From Planctomycetota bacterium (GTDB taxonomy: Bacteria > Planctomycetota > UBA1135 > UBA2386), in assembly GCA_016793305.1 (NCBI GenBank), contig JAEUHU010000148.1:1-10901 (forward strand): 10,901 bases of DNA, given 5' to 3'. The notes below the pieces were generated by a model. The model was given only the letters and a program-made list of their open reading frames with translations. It made no database searches and was not told the DNA's origin. The position numbers and the translations under genes were made by a program. This document shows positions 1-8,883 of this stretch, piece after piece (position 1 is the stretch's first letter; each line of letters begins with the position of its first letter).

Positions 1-2437
<2,437 letters not shown>

Positions 2438-2491
2438 AATACAGCCTCCGTTCGGATTTTCGTCCCTGCAGCTGATGAGGTCGAGGACCCG

Positions 2492-2512
2492 GCCTTGGCA
2501 TCGCGCCAAGGC
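2492..2512. repeat. Perfect 8-bp inverted repeat in the divergent spacer
   Basis: Arms GCCTTGGC (2492-2499) and GCCAAGGC (2505-2512) pair perfectly around a 5-base loop. It lies 42 bp before the small secreted-protein gene and outside any gene I accept. It could be a 5'-leader hairpin of that gene's mRNA or a protein-binding dyad. A smaller GGTC/GACC stem (2479-2489) sits just upstream. No known RNA class was recognised. Confidence 0.45.
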
Positions 2513-2554
2513 GAACTTGCGGTCGCTCGGGCCGATCGCCACGCTGCTCCCTCC

Positions 2555-3013
2555 ATGAAGCTCTCGCTCCCCGTCCTCTCGTGCCTCCTCGCCGTCGTCC
2601 CCGTCAGCTGCGGGGCCCTCGGTGGCAACCAGCCCACCGTCGACACGTCGGCGGCTTCCCTTCCCTCGATCGACACGTCGGCGGCCTCGATGCCCTCGGT
2701 CGACATCGGCGCCATGCTCGGAGGCATCACCGACAAGCCTTCGGCCGAGGCCGCGAAGAGCCCGCTGGAGGCGGCCGTGACCCAGCTGAAGACGGCCCTC
2801 GGCGCTGCGGAGACCACGGCCAAGGTCGAACAGACCGCCGGCACGACCGACGCGGCCGGAGCGCGCTCGATGCTCGACGGAGTCCTGGCGAAGTTCGGCC
2901 TCGGGGCTGGCACCGCCGACCAGATCACCGCCCTGCTGCAGAACGAACAGGTCAAGGCCGTGCTCGGCTCGACCCTCGAGCAGCTGAAGGGTCTGCTGCC
3001 GACCGGCTCGTGA
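2555..3013 (+). CDS. Small secreted or lipoprotein-like protein of unknown function
   Basis: A 152-residue protein with no family I recognise. The ATG at 2555 is chosen because it gives a classic export signal: MK, a hydrophobic stretch (LSLPVLSCLLAVVPVS), then Cys19. Cys19 could be lipidated, but the lipobox is poor (Pro at -3), so cleavage by ordinary signal peptidase is an alternative. Next come two tandem 10-residue units, VDTSAASLPS and IDTSAASMPS (29-48), and a partial third, VDIGAM, giving a Ser/Ala-rich linker. The remainder (about 65-152) is Ala/Leu-rich and probably helical, with no catalytic motif and only the signal-region cysteines. It is transcribed divergently from sahR and separated by 149 bp from the glycan operon, so context gives no function. 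The frame is open upstream to ATG 2432, but that extension has no signal-peptide logic. No Shine-Dalgarno is visible. Real gene likely; function unknown. Confidence 0.75.
   Translation: MKLSLPVLSCLLAVVPVSCGALGGNQPTVDTSAASLPSIDTSAASMPSVDIGAMLGGITDKPSAEAAKSPLEAAVTQLKTALGAAETTAKVEQTAGTTDAAGARSMLDGVLAKFGLGAGTADQITALLQNEQVKAVLGSTLEQLKGLLPTGS
2639..2698 (+). repeat. Two tandem 30-bp coding repeats
   Basis: Units at 2639-2668 and 2669-2698 encode VDTSAASLPS and IDTSAASMPS. They share the exact core CGACACGTCGGCGGC, and a truncated third copy begins at 2699 (VDIGAM). They form the linker just after the signal peptide of the small exported protein and probably arose by slippage or duplication. Confidence 0.8.
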
Positions 3014-3043
3014 GCGGCCCCACGATCGCGTAGCCCCGCGGTG

Positions 3044-3069
3044 GCTCGCGACCTCGACGGTTCGCGAGC
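3044..3069 (+). terminator. Possible factor-independent terminator-like hairpin
   Basis: Arms GCTCGCGA (3044-3051) and TCGCGAGC (3062-3069) are perfectly complementary. Two more G-C pairs extend the stem past a one-base bulge, leaving a 5-base loop. It lies 31 bp after the stop of the small exported protein and about 94 bp before the glycan operon. No T-tract follows, so it is not a canonical intrinsic terminator. It may still end or attenuate transcription, or be a protein site. No clear promoter for the downstream operon was seen in 3070-3162. Confidence 0.35.
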
Positions 3070-3135
3070 GCTGAACCCGTGGCCCCGATGCGGTGGGCGG
3101 TTGCCGTTCAAGCCGCGGGGCGGTTCGGCCCGAAG

Positions 3136-3153
3136 AGGAGGTGGTCCCCCACC
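3136..3153 (+). promoter_or_regulatory. Displaced Shine-Dalgarno with overlapping hairpin before rfbF
   Basis: AGGAGGTGG (3136-3144) is the strongest ribosome-binding sequence in the window, but it ends 18 bases before the rfbF ATG at 3163, too far for normal use. GGTGG (3140-3144) can pair with CCACC (3149-3153) around a TCCC loop. Folding would either hide part of the Shine-Dalgarno or shorten its effective distance to the start. Function is inferred. Confidence 0.4.
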
Positions 3154-3162
3154 CATCGACGC

Positions 3163-3999
3163 ATGAAAGTCGTCCTCCTCTGCGGCGGCAAGGGCACGCG
3201 CATCCGCGATGTGACCGAAGAGCTGCCGAAGCCGATGATCCCGATCGGACGCGATCCGATCCTGCGCCACATCATGGCGATCTACGGCGCGTTCGGGCAC
3301 GAGGACTTCGTGCTGTGCCTCGGCCACCTCGGCTGGCGCATCCGCCACTACTTCACGCACCTCGCCAGCGAGAGCGCCGACGTCGAACTCGACTTCCGGC
3401 GCGGCGGGGCCCAGCGCGTGCTCGAGCCTCGCTCGTTGCCACCGTGGCGCGTGACGCTGGCCGAGACCGGCGCCGACGCGATGACCGGCGCCCGGCTCGC
3501 CCGCGTGCGGCGCTACGTCGGGCGCGATCCGTTCCTGGTCACCTACGGCGACGGCCTCGCCGACGTCGACCTCGACGCACTGGTCGCGTTCCACCGTTCG
3601 CACGGCAAGCTGGCGACGGTCACCGCGGTGCGCCCCCCGTCGCGCTTCGGCGAACTCGAACTCGACGGCAGCACGGTCGCTTCGTTCCGCGAGAAGCCGC
3701 AGGTCAGCACGGGCCGGATCAACGGCGGCTACTTCGTGTTCGAGCCGCGGGTCTTCGACTACCTGAGCGACGACGCCGAGTGCGTGCTCGAACGCGAGCC
3801 GCTGCAGCGCCTCGCCGCCGAAGGGCAGATGATGGCGTACCACCACGACGGCTTCTGGATGCCGATGGACACGCCGCGCGAGCACGCGCGACTCAACGAG
3901 ATCTGGGCCAGTGGTGCTGCCCCTTGGCGACCCGAAGTGCTCCGGCCGACGCCGCCAGCACCAGCCCCCACCCGGGTCGGCGGGCTGGTGATGCGATGA
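3163..3999 (+). CDS. rfbF: Glucose-1-phosphate cytidylyltransferase
   Basis: First gene of the glycan operon. It makes CDP-glucose from CTP and glucose 1-phosphate in the cytosol, committing glucose to CDP-6-deoxy sugars. The 278-residue protein begins MKVVLLCGG, the normal family start, so the in-frame upstream ATG at 3079 is rejected. Seen in order: nucleotide-binding GGKGTR (8-13), LPKPM (21-25), PWRVTLAETG with MTGARL (94-112), which mark this subfamily against RmlA/GalU, metal-binding TYGDG (127-131), FREKP (175-179), INGGYF (186-191), and GFWMPMDT (230-237). It is about 20 residues longer than typical members because of a Pro-rich tail after APWRPEV, whose function is unknown. Its stop overlaps the start of the dehydratase gene by 4 bases, and the two enzymes act consecutively. 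Also called ddhA. Confidence 0.96.
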   Translation: MKVVLLCGGKGTRIRDVTEELPKPMIPIGRDPILRHIMAIYGAFGHEDFVLCLGHLGWRIRHYFTHLASESADVELDFRRGGAQRVLEPRSLPPWRVTLAETGADAMTGARLARVRRYVGRDPFLVTYGDGLADVDLDALVAFHRSHGKLATVTAVRPPSRFGELELDGSTVASFREKPQVSTGRINGGYFVFEPRVFDYLSDDAECVLEREPLQRLAAEGQMMAYHHDGFWMPMDTPREHARLNEIWASGAAPWRPEVLRPTPPAPAPTRVGGLVMR

Positions 4000-5177
4000 G
4001 GCTTCGCGAACGAGACCGCCAGGACTTCTGGCGCGGCCGCAAGGTGCTGGTCACCGGCCACACCGGTTTCAAGGGCAGCTGGCTGTGCGAGTGGTTGTTG
4101 CAGCTCGGTGCCGAGGTGCACGGGGCGTCGCTGCCAGCATCGGCCGAGCCGGGCGCACCGTCGCTGGCCGACGTGCTGCAGCTGCGGCGGCGCATCCACC
4201 ACCACGACCTCGACCTGGTCGACGCCGCCGCCACGGCCGAGCTCACGGCCGACGTGCGCCCCGACGTCGTGCTGCACCTCGCTGCGCAGGCGCTGGTGCG
4301 CGCGTCGTACGAGCGCCCCCTCGCGACCCTGGCCAGCAACGTGATGGGCACCGCCCACCTGTTCGCGGCGCTGGGCACGGCCGCCTACACCGTCGAGCGC
4401 CCGTGTGCGGTGGTCTGCGTGACCTCGGACAAGTGCTACCAGAACGACGGCAGCGGGCGCGCGTTCGCCGAGACGTCGGCGTTCGGCGGCAGCGACCCGT
4501 ACAGCGCCAGCAAGGGCATGGTCGAACTGCTCGCCGCGGCCTGGCGACGTTCGTTCTTCGCTCCCGAGGGCCGCGTGGCCGCGGTCCGCCTCGCCACGGC
4601 CCGCGCCGGCAACGTGCTCGGCGGTGGCGACGCTGCGGCCGATCGCATCGCCGTCGACGCGGTGCGTGCCCTCGCCGCCGGCGAGACGATCCGCGTGCGG
4701 CAGCCCCAGTCGGTGCGGCCGTGGCAGCACGTGCTCGATCCGCTCGGTGGCTACCTCGACCTGGCGCAGCGGCTCTACACGGTGCCCGGCGCCAGCGAGT
4801 CGGGCTGGAACTTCGGGCCCGGTGCCAGCGGCGAGCGCAGCGTCGCCGAGCTGTGCGACGCCTTGGTCGCGGCCTGGGGTGCCGGCAGCTGGCGGCACGT
4901 CGACCCGATCGACCAGAAGCCGGAGGCGTCCGTGCTCCGGCTCGCGATCCACAAGGCGCGACGCGAACTGGGCTGGCGGCCGACCTGGGCGTTCCCGACC
5001 ACGATCGGCCGCACCGTCGACTGGTACCGCGCCGCCCATGCCTGTGGGCACGACTGCGAACGCATGACCGCGCTGACCCAGGCGCAGATCGCCGCGTTCG
5101 TGCGCGATCGAGCTGGAGCGCAGCCTCGCTCCCCGAGCGAGAAAGGTGCGCTCGAACCGACCGGAGGAGTTCCATGA
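3996..5177 (+). CDS. rfbG: CDP-glucose 4,6-dehydratase
   Basis: Converts CDP-glucose to CDP-4-keto-6-deoxyglucose using bound NAD, the branch-point intermediate for CDP-6-deoxy sugars. The 393-residue protein is an extended short-chain dehydrogenase: FWRGRKVLVTGHTGFKGSWL (11-30), with GHTGFKG as the NAD-binding glycine loop; LHLAAQ (93-98); TSDKCY (143-148), supplying the Ser/Asp/Lys active-site set; YSASK (169-173), the catalytic Tyr169/Lys173; and PWQHVLDPLGGYL about 250, diagnostic of CDP-glucose dehydratases. The C-terminal 25 residues are poorly conserved in appearance. The ATG at 3996 overlaps the rfbF stop (ATGA), implying translational coupling. Pairing with rfbF confirms the CDP rather than dTDP pathway. 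Also called ddhB. Start and product are both secure. Confidence 0.96.
   Translation: MRLRERDRQDFWRGRKVLVTGHTGFKGSWLCEWLLQLGAEVHGASLPASAEPGAPSLADVLQLRRRIHHHDLDLVDAAATAELTADVRPDVVLHLAAQALVRASYERPLATLASNVMGTAHLFAALGTAAYTVERPCAVVCVTSDKCYQNDGSGRAFAETSAFGGSDPYSASKGMVELLAAAWRRSFFAPEGRVAAVRLATARAGNVLGGGDAAADRIAVDAVRALAAGETIRVRQPQSVRPWQHVLDPLGGYLDLAQRLYTVPGASESGWNFGPGASGERSVAELCDALVAAWGAGSWRHVDPIDQKPEASVLRLAIHKARRELGWRPTWAFPTTIGRTVDWYRAAHACGHDCERMTALTQAQIAAFVRDRAGAQPRSPSEKGALEPTGGVP
5163..5169 (+). promoter_or_regulatory. Strong ribosome-binding site for the C-methyltransferase gene
   Basis: GGAGGAG ends 4 bases before ATG 5174, inside the last codons of rfbG. It is one of the few good Shine-Dalgarno sequences in the operon and fixes the start of the methyltransferase gene, which also overlaps the rfbG stop. 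Confidence 0.75.
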
Positions 5178-6442
5178 GTGCCACCCTGCTGGTGCCGCGT
5201 GGCAACCGCGTCCACACCACGACGACGGCTTGCCGGGCCTGTGCTGCGCCGGGGCTGGTCGACCTGCACGCCTTCGGCGACCTGCCGCTGGCGAACGCGC
5301 TGCGCCGTGTGGACGAAGCAGGCCCAGCGGAGCTGCGCGTGCCGATGACGCTGGCGCTCTGCCCGGCGTGCACGCTGCTGCAGCTGCGCGAGACCGTCGA
5401 CCCCGAGCTGTTGTTCGCCGACTACCGCTACTTCTCGTCGTACGCGGCGACCACGCTCGCCTACGCCGACGCACTGGCCGGGCAGCTCTGCGCGCGCCTG
5501 CAGCTGACGGCTCGGCATCGCGTGGTCGAGGTCGCCAGCAACGACGGCTACTTGCTGCGCCCGTTCCAGGCCCGCGGTGTCGGGGTGCTCGGCATCGAGC
5601 CGGCGGCGAACGTCGCCGCAGTGGCGATCGAGCGCGGCGTGCCGACCGAAGTGGCGTTCTTCGGGCGCGAGCGCGCCGCCGAGCTGCGGCGTCGGCACGG
5701 TCCGTTCGACCTGTTGCTCGCCAACAACGTGCTGGCCCACGTCGCCGACCTGCAAGGCTTCGTCGCCGGCATGCGCACGCTGCTGGCCGACACCGGCACC
5801 GCGGTCTGCGAGTTCCCGTACGTCGGCGACCTGCTGGCGAGCTCTGCGTTCGACACGATCTACCACGAGCACCTCTGCTACTTCTCGCTGGCGGCCGTGC
5901 AGCGCCTGTTCGCGGCCCACGGACTGCACGTCACCGACGTCGAACGCCTGGACCGGCACGGCGGCTCCTTGCGCGTGTTCGCGTCGCCGCGCCGGCCCCT
6001 GCGCCCGTCGGCGACGGTGCTGGCGATGCTGCACCGCGAGGCGTCCGCCGGGCTCGGCTCGCCGGCGGCCTACCGAAGCCTCGGCGAAGCGATCGTTCGC
6101 ACGACGGCCGCCCTGCAGCACGAACTCCGGACCCTGCGCGCGGCCGGCAAGACCGTCGCCGCGTATGGAGCTTCCGCGAAAGGGAGCACGCTGATGATGG
6201 CCTGCGGCATCCCCGGCGAGCAGCTCGCGTTCGTCGCCGATCGCAGCCCGCACAAGCAGGGCCGGCTCACGCCTGGCAACCACGTGCCGATCGTCGCACC
6301 GGAGGAGATCCTGCGGCGCCAGCCCGACGTGCTGCTGCTGCTGACCTGGAACTTCGCCGAGGAGATCCTGGCGCAGCAGGCGGAGTACCGCCGCCGCGGT
6401 GGCCGCTTCCTCGTGCCCGTGCCGGAGGTCCGCTACCTGTGA
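5174..6442 (+). CDS. Sugar C-methyltransferase (NovU/TylC3/TcaB9 type)
   Basis: Predicted to transfer a methyl group from SAM to a carbon next to the 4-keto group of a nucleotide-linked 6-deoxy sugar (C-3 or C-5 in known members), here most likely CDP-4-keto-6-deoxyglucose from RfbG. The 422 residues show the three-part family layout. The N-terminal zinc site has Cys20, Cys23, Cys63 and Cys66. A central Rossmann methyltransferase domain has VVEVASNDGYLL (117-128), NNVLAHV (185-190 area, His189) and the catalytic-type YHEHLCYFS (Tyr230, Glu232, His233). A C-terminal domain has YGASAKGSTLM (331-341) and TWNFAEEI. In TcaB9 the equivalent Tyr, Glu and His residues surround the sugar, so the active site looks intact. 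The start is fixed by a GGAGGAG site and the ATGA overlap with rfbG. Regiochemistry cannot be read from sequence. Confidence 0.93.
   Translation: MSATLLVPRGNRVHTTTTACRACAAPGLVDLHAFGDLPLANALRRVDEAGPAELRVPMTLALCPACTLLQLRETVDPELLFADYRYFSSYAATTLAYADALAGQLCARLQLTARHRVVEVASNDGYLLRPFQARGVGVLGIEPAANVAAVAIERGVPTEVAFFGRERAAELRRRHGPFDLLLANNVLAHVADLQGFVAGMRTLLADTGTAVCEFPYVGDLLASSAFDTIYHEHLCYFSLAAVQRLFAAHGLHVTDVERLDRHGGSLRVFASPRRPLRPSATVLAMLHREASAGLGSPAAYRSLGEAIVRTTAALQHELRTLRAAGKTVAAYGASAKGSTLMMACGIPGEQLAFVADRSPHKQGRLTPGNHVPIVAPEEILRRQPDVLLLLTWNFAEEILAQQAEYRRRGGRFLVPVPEVRYL
6424..6429 (+). promoter_or_regulatory. Ribosome-binding site supporting the GTG start of the epimerase gene
   Basis: GGAGGT ends 9 bases before GTG 6439, inside the end of the C-methyltransferase gene. 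It supports GTG as the start, because no ATG exists in frame near the conserved N-terminus of the epimerase-like protein. Confidence 0.65.
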
Positions 6443-6888
6443 TCGACGGCGTCGTCGTCGTGCCGTTGCGTCGCCTCGTCGACGAACGCGGCACCATCAG
6501 CCACATGCTGCGCGCCGACGACCCGCACTTCCGCGGCTTCGGCGAGATCTACTTCAGCTCGATCCACCCGGGCGCCGTGAAGGGCTGGCACCGCCACGAT
6601 CCGGCGTGGCTGAACTACGCGTGTGTCGCCGGCACGATCAAGCTGGTGCTGTACGACGAACGCGACGGATCGCCGACCCGCGGCGAACTGATGGAGCTGT
6701 TCCTCGGCCAGGAGCACCACCAGCTGGTGCAGATCCCGCCGCGCGTCTGGAACGGGTTCAAGGCGGTCGGCCCCGGCACCGCGCTGGTCGCCAACTGCTG
6801 CACGCACGCGCACGGCACGTTCCAGAGCGAACGACTGCCCCCGTTGCAGAGTCACATTCCCTACGACTGGAGCCTGCGTTCGCACTGA
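6439..6888 (+). CDS. Short dTDP-4-dehydrorhamnose 3,5-epimerase-family (RmlC-like cupin) protein
   Basis: Single-domain cupin of 149 residues, shorter than true RmlC (about 180). It probably epimerises the 4-keto sugar nucleotide at C-3 and/or C-5 before or after C-methylation, as NovW does beside NovU in noviose synthesis. Seen: LVDERGTISHML (13-24), EIYFSSIHPG then KGWHRH (49-53), where His51 aligns with the RmlC catalytic His; IKLVLYDER (67-75); the glycine-bearing IPPRVWNGFKAVG turn (99-111); and a C-terminal IPYDW. This pattern matches a short subfamily usually found beside rfbG and NovU-like genes. The GTG start overlaps the previous stop (GTGA) and has a GGAGGT site. The partner base or acid of the RmlC dyad could not be assigned, so the precise reaction, and even true epimerase activity, remains inferred. 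Confidence 0.88.
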   Translation: MIDGVVVVPLRRLVDERGTISHMLRADDPHFRGFGEIYFSSIHPGAVKGWHRHDPAWLNYACVAGTIKLVLYDERDGSPTRGELMELFLGQEHHQLVQIPPRVWNGFKAVGPGTALVANCCTHAHGTFQSERLPPLQSHIPYDWSLRSH

Positions 6889-6919
6889 TCGCAGGCGCTC
6901 AAGGGTGCGGTGCCGATCG

Positions 6920-6934
6920 GCCGATGCCATCGGC
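6920..6934 (+). repeat. Inverted repeat abutting the aminotransferase start codon
   Basis: GCCGAT (6920-6925) and ATCGGC (6929-6934) pair around a GCC loop and end directly before ATG 6935. An overlapping palindrome ATCGGCCGAT lies at 6916-6925. In mRNA this could hinder initiation at 6935. It sits in the only non-overlapping junction of the operon. Confidence 0.5.
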
Positions 6935-8137
6935 ATGGCAGAGGCGACGGTCGACGGCAGGGTGCTGGGCGGTGGCGCACCACCGCTGGTGGTCGTGCCC
7001 GAGGCTCCGGCAACTCGGCGCATGCCGGTCGCCGGTCCGTCGATCACCGCGGTCGAACACGCCGCCGTCGCCGACGCGGTCCAACACGCCTGGTATGGCC
7101 GGGCCGGCAGCTACGTGCAGCGCTTCGAACGCGCGTTCGCCGAACTGCACGGCGTGCGCCAGGCGATCGCGTTGCCGTCGTGCACCTCGGCGATCCACCT
7201 CGCCTGCGCAGCTTGGGGGCTCGGGCCCGGCGACGAAGTGCTGGTGCCGGAGCTGACCTGGATCGCCTCGGCGGCCCCCGCGGTGCAGCTCGGCGCCGAG
7301 GTCGGGTTCGTCGACGTCGATCCCCGCACCTGGTGCCTCGACGTCGACGCGCTGGCGCGCCGCATCGGTCCCCGCACCCGCGTCGTGGTCGCCGTCGATC
7401 TCTACGGCAACCTGCCGGACTACGCGCGCCTGCGCCAGCTGTGCCGCGAGCGGAACGTGCACTTGCTCGAGGACGCCGCCGAAGCGATCGGCACGACCTG
7501 CGGCGCGCAGCGCGCCGGCACGTTCGGGGACGTCGGCGTGTTCAGCTTCCACGGCAGCAAGACGCTGACCACCGGTGAAGGCGGCATGCTGCTGACCGAC
7601 GACGATGCGCTGGCCGCGCGGGTCCGTGTGCTCCAGGACCACGGCCGCACGCCGGGCGACCGTTCGTTCGCGTGCGACGAGGTCGCGTTCAAGTACAAGA
7701 TGACCGACTTGCAGGCAGCGCTCGGGCTGGCCCAGCTCGGCCGCCTCGACGAACTGGTCGGCACGAAGCGCGCGCTGTTCGACGGCTATCGGCGCCTGCT
7801 CGCCGACGTGCCGGGGCTCGCCTGGAACGACCCCGGGCCGGGCGTCGACGCCTGCCCGTGGATGACCACCATCGTGCTGCACGACCGCCCGGCGAGCGAA
7901 CGCACGCGCCTGCAGGAGGCGCTTGCCGCGGCCGGCATCGACAGCCGACCGTTCTTCCCGCCGCTCGGCTCGACGCCGGCGTTCGCGGGTCGGCCAGGGT
8001 CTCGTCGAGCAGACGGCTGGAATCCGCACGCAGCGCACCTCGGGCCACGCGGCCTGAACCTGCCGTCGGCGTTGTCGCTCGCACCTGAGGATCTCGAACG
8101 GGTCGCCGCCGTCGTGCGGGCGACGTTGCGCCGATGA
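6935..8137 (+). CDS. DegT/DnrJ/EryC1/StrS-family sugar aminotransferase
   Basis: PLP-dependent enzyme expected to convert a keto sugar nucleotide to an amino sugar with an amino-acid donor. From ATG 6935 it has 400 residues. Seen: SCTSAIHLA (82-90), the phosphate-binding region; LYGNLPD (156-162); LLEDAAEAIG (178-187), with Asp180 expected to contact the PLP nitrogen; and FSFHGSKTLTTGEGGM (203-218), with Lys209 as Schiff-base lysine. FKYKMTDLQAALGLAQL (252-268) is typical of perosamine-synthase-like 4-aminotransferases. The lysine argues against an RfbH/ColD-type 3-dehydrase, which has His there. The start is uncertain: GTG 6905, ATG 6935 and ATG 7022 are in frame. ATG 7022 begins MPVAGPSI, the usual family start, but would leave a 133-bp gap. 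Linkage to rfbFG suggests a CDP-4-keto sugar substrate, unusual for the family. The C-terminal motif near 335-345 (DSRPFFPPLG) is intact. Confidence 0.93.
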   Translation: MAEATVDGRVLGGGAPPLVVVPEAPATRRMPVAGPSITAVEHAAVADAVQHAWYGRAGSYVQRFERAFAELHGVRQAIALPSCTSAIHLACAAWGLGPGDEVLVPELTWIASAAPAVQLGAEVGFVDVDPRTWCLDVDALARRIGPRTRVVVAVDLYGNLPDYARLRQLCRERNVHLLEDAAEAIGTTCGAQRAGTFGDVGVFSFHGSKTLTTGEGGMLLTDDDALAARVRVLQDHGRTPGDRSFACDEVAFKYKMTDLQAALGLAQLGRLDELVGTKRALFDGYRRLLADVPGLAWNDPGPGVDACPWMTTIVLHDRPASERTRLQEALAAAGIDSRPFFPPLGSTPAFAGRPGSRRADGWNPHAAHLGPRGLNLPSALSLAPEDLERVAAVVRATLRR

Positions 8138-8883
8138 CCGTCGCCGCCGCCACGACCGGCACGGCCACGGTGGTCGTGCTGCAGCCGATGCTGTTCCCGT
8201 GGGTCGGCCACCTCGAGCAGGTGCGCCTCGCCGACGTGTTCGTGCACTACGACGACGTGCAGTGGAGCCCCGGCGGCTTCATGAACCGGGTGCAGCTGAA
8301 GACCGCGCAGGGCAAGCAGTGGCTCACCGTGCCGATCGAGCACGACGGGCTGCGACCGATCGCCGCGGTCCGGCTGCACCGCGGGCGCGACTGGCGTTCC
8401 CAGCACCTGCGCACCCTGAGCCAGGCGTTCGCCAAGGCCCCCTGCCGCGACGACGCGGTCGGGCTGGTCGAACAGGTCTACCGCGCCGGCCACGAGACGC
8501 TGGCCGACCTGTGCATCGCCGGCGTCGAGGCCCTGGCCGACTACTTCGGCCTGCGCACCGAGTTCGTGCGCAGCTCCGCGTTGGCGCTGCCGGGGCGCTC
8601 GACCGCGCGCGTGGTGGCGATCTGCGAGCACTTCCACGCCGGCTGCTACGTGACCGGCCACGGGGCGCGCGACTACCTGGAGCACGAACGCTTCGCCGCC
8701 GCCGGCATCGACGTGCGCTACATGGACTACGAGCGGACTCCGTACCCCCAGCAGCACGGTCCGTTCGATCCGCACTGCACCGCCCTCGACCTGGTCGCCA
8801 ACTGCGGCCGCGACGGGCGCTGGGCCATCGCCTCGGGCACCCAACCGTGGCAGCACTTCGTCCGACAAGGCACCACCCCATGA
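8134..8883 (+). CDS. WbqC-like family protein
   Basis: A 249-residue cytosolic protein of the WbqC family, common in O-antigen and other surface-glycan clusters but without a firmly established reaction that I know of. Seen: after a short Ala/Thr-rich lead, VVVLQPMLFPWVGH (13-26), ADVFVHYDDVQWSPGGFMNR (33-52) and KQWLTVPI (61-68), the family hallmark block. Further on are a helical middle and YVTGHGARDYLE plus the aromatic PYPQQHGPF and LDLVANCG near the end. Length is close to the family norm. The ATG at 8134 overlaps the aminotransferase stop (ATGA). The tight coupling suggests that it acts on the amino sugar or its acceptor, for example as an acyl- or amino-acid-transfer step; that is inference only. 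No signal peptide or membrane segment is present. Confidence 0.9.
   Translation: MTVAAATTGTATVVVLQPMLFPWVGHLEQVRLADVFVHYDDVQWSPGGFMNRVQLKTAQGKQWLTVPIEHDGLRPIAAVRLHRGRDWRSQHLRTLSQAFAKAPCRDDAVGLVEQVYRAGHETLADLCIAGVEALADYFGLRTEFVRSSALALPGRSTARVVAICEHFHAGCYVTGHGARDYLEHERFAAAGIDVRYMDYERTPYPQQHGPFDPHCTALDLVANCGRDGRWAIASGTQPWQHFVRQGTTP

Noticed and set aside
2472..2516. CTGATGAG followed by a stem and CGAAC, resembling a hammerhead ribozyme core
   Set aside because: The conserved A after GAA is a C, the stem does not start directly after the CTGATGA element, and no closing stems I and III were found.
3079..3162. Upstream in-frame start for rfbF
   Set aside because: The family begins at MKVVLLCGG; the 28 extra residues are Arg-rich and unlike the family.
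3759..5474. Minus-strand open frame of 571 codons across rfbG
   Set aside because: It is antisense to well-supported rfbG and C-methyltransferase genes and its product is Arg/Ala-rich without motifs.
6935..8137. RfbH-type CDP-4-keto-6-deoxyglucose 3-dehydrase
   Set aside because: These enzymes replace the catalytic lysine by histidine, whereas this protein has Lys209 in SKTLTTGEGG.
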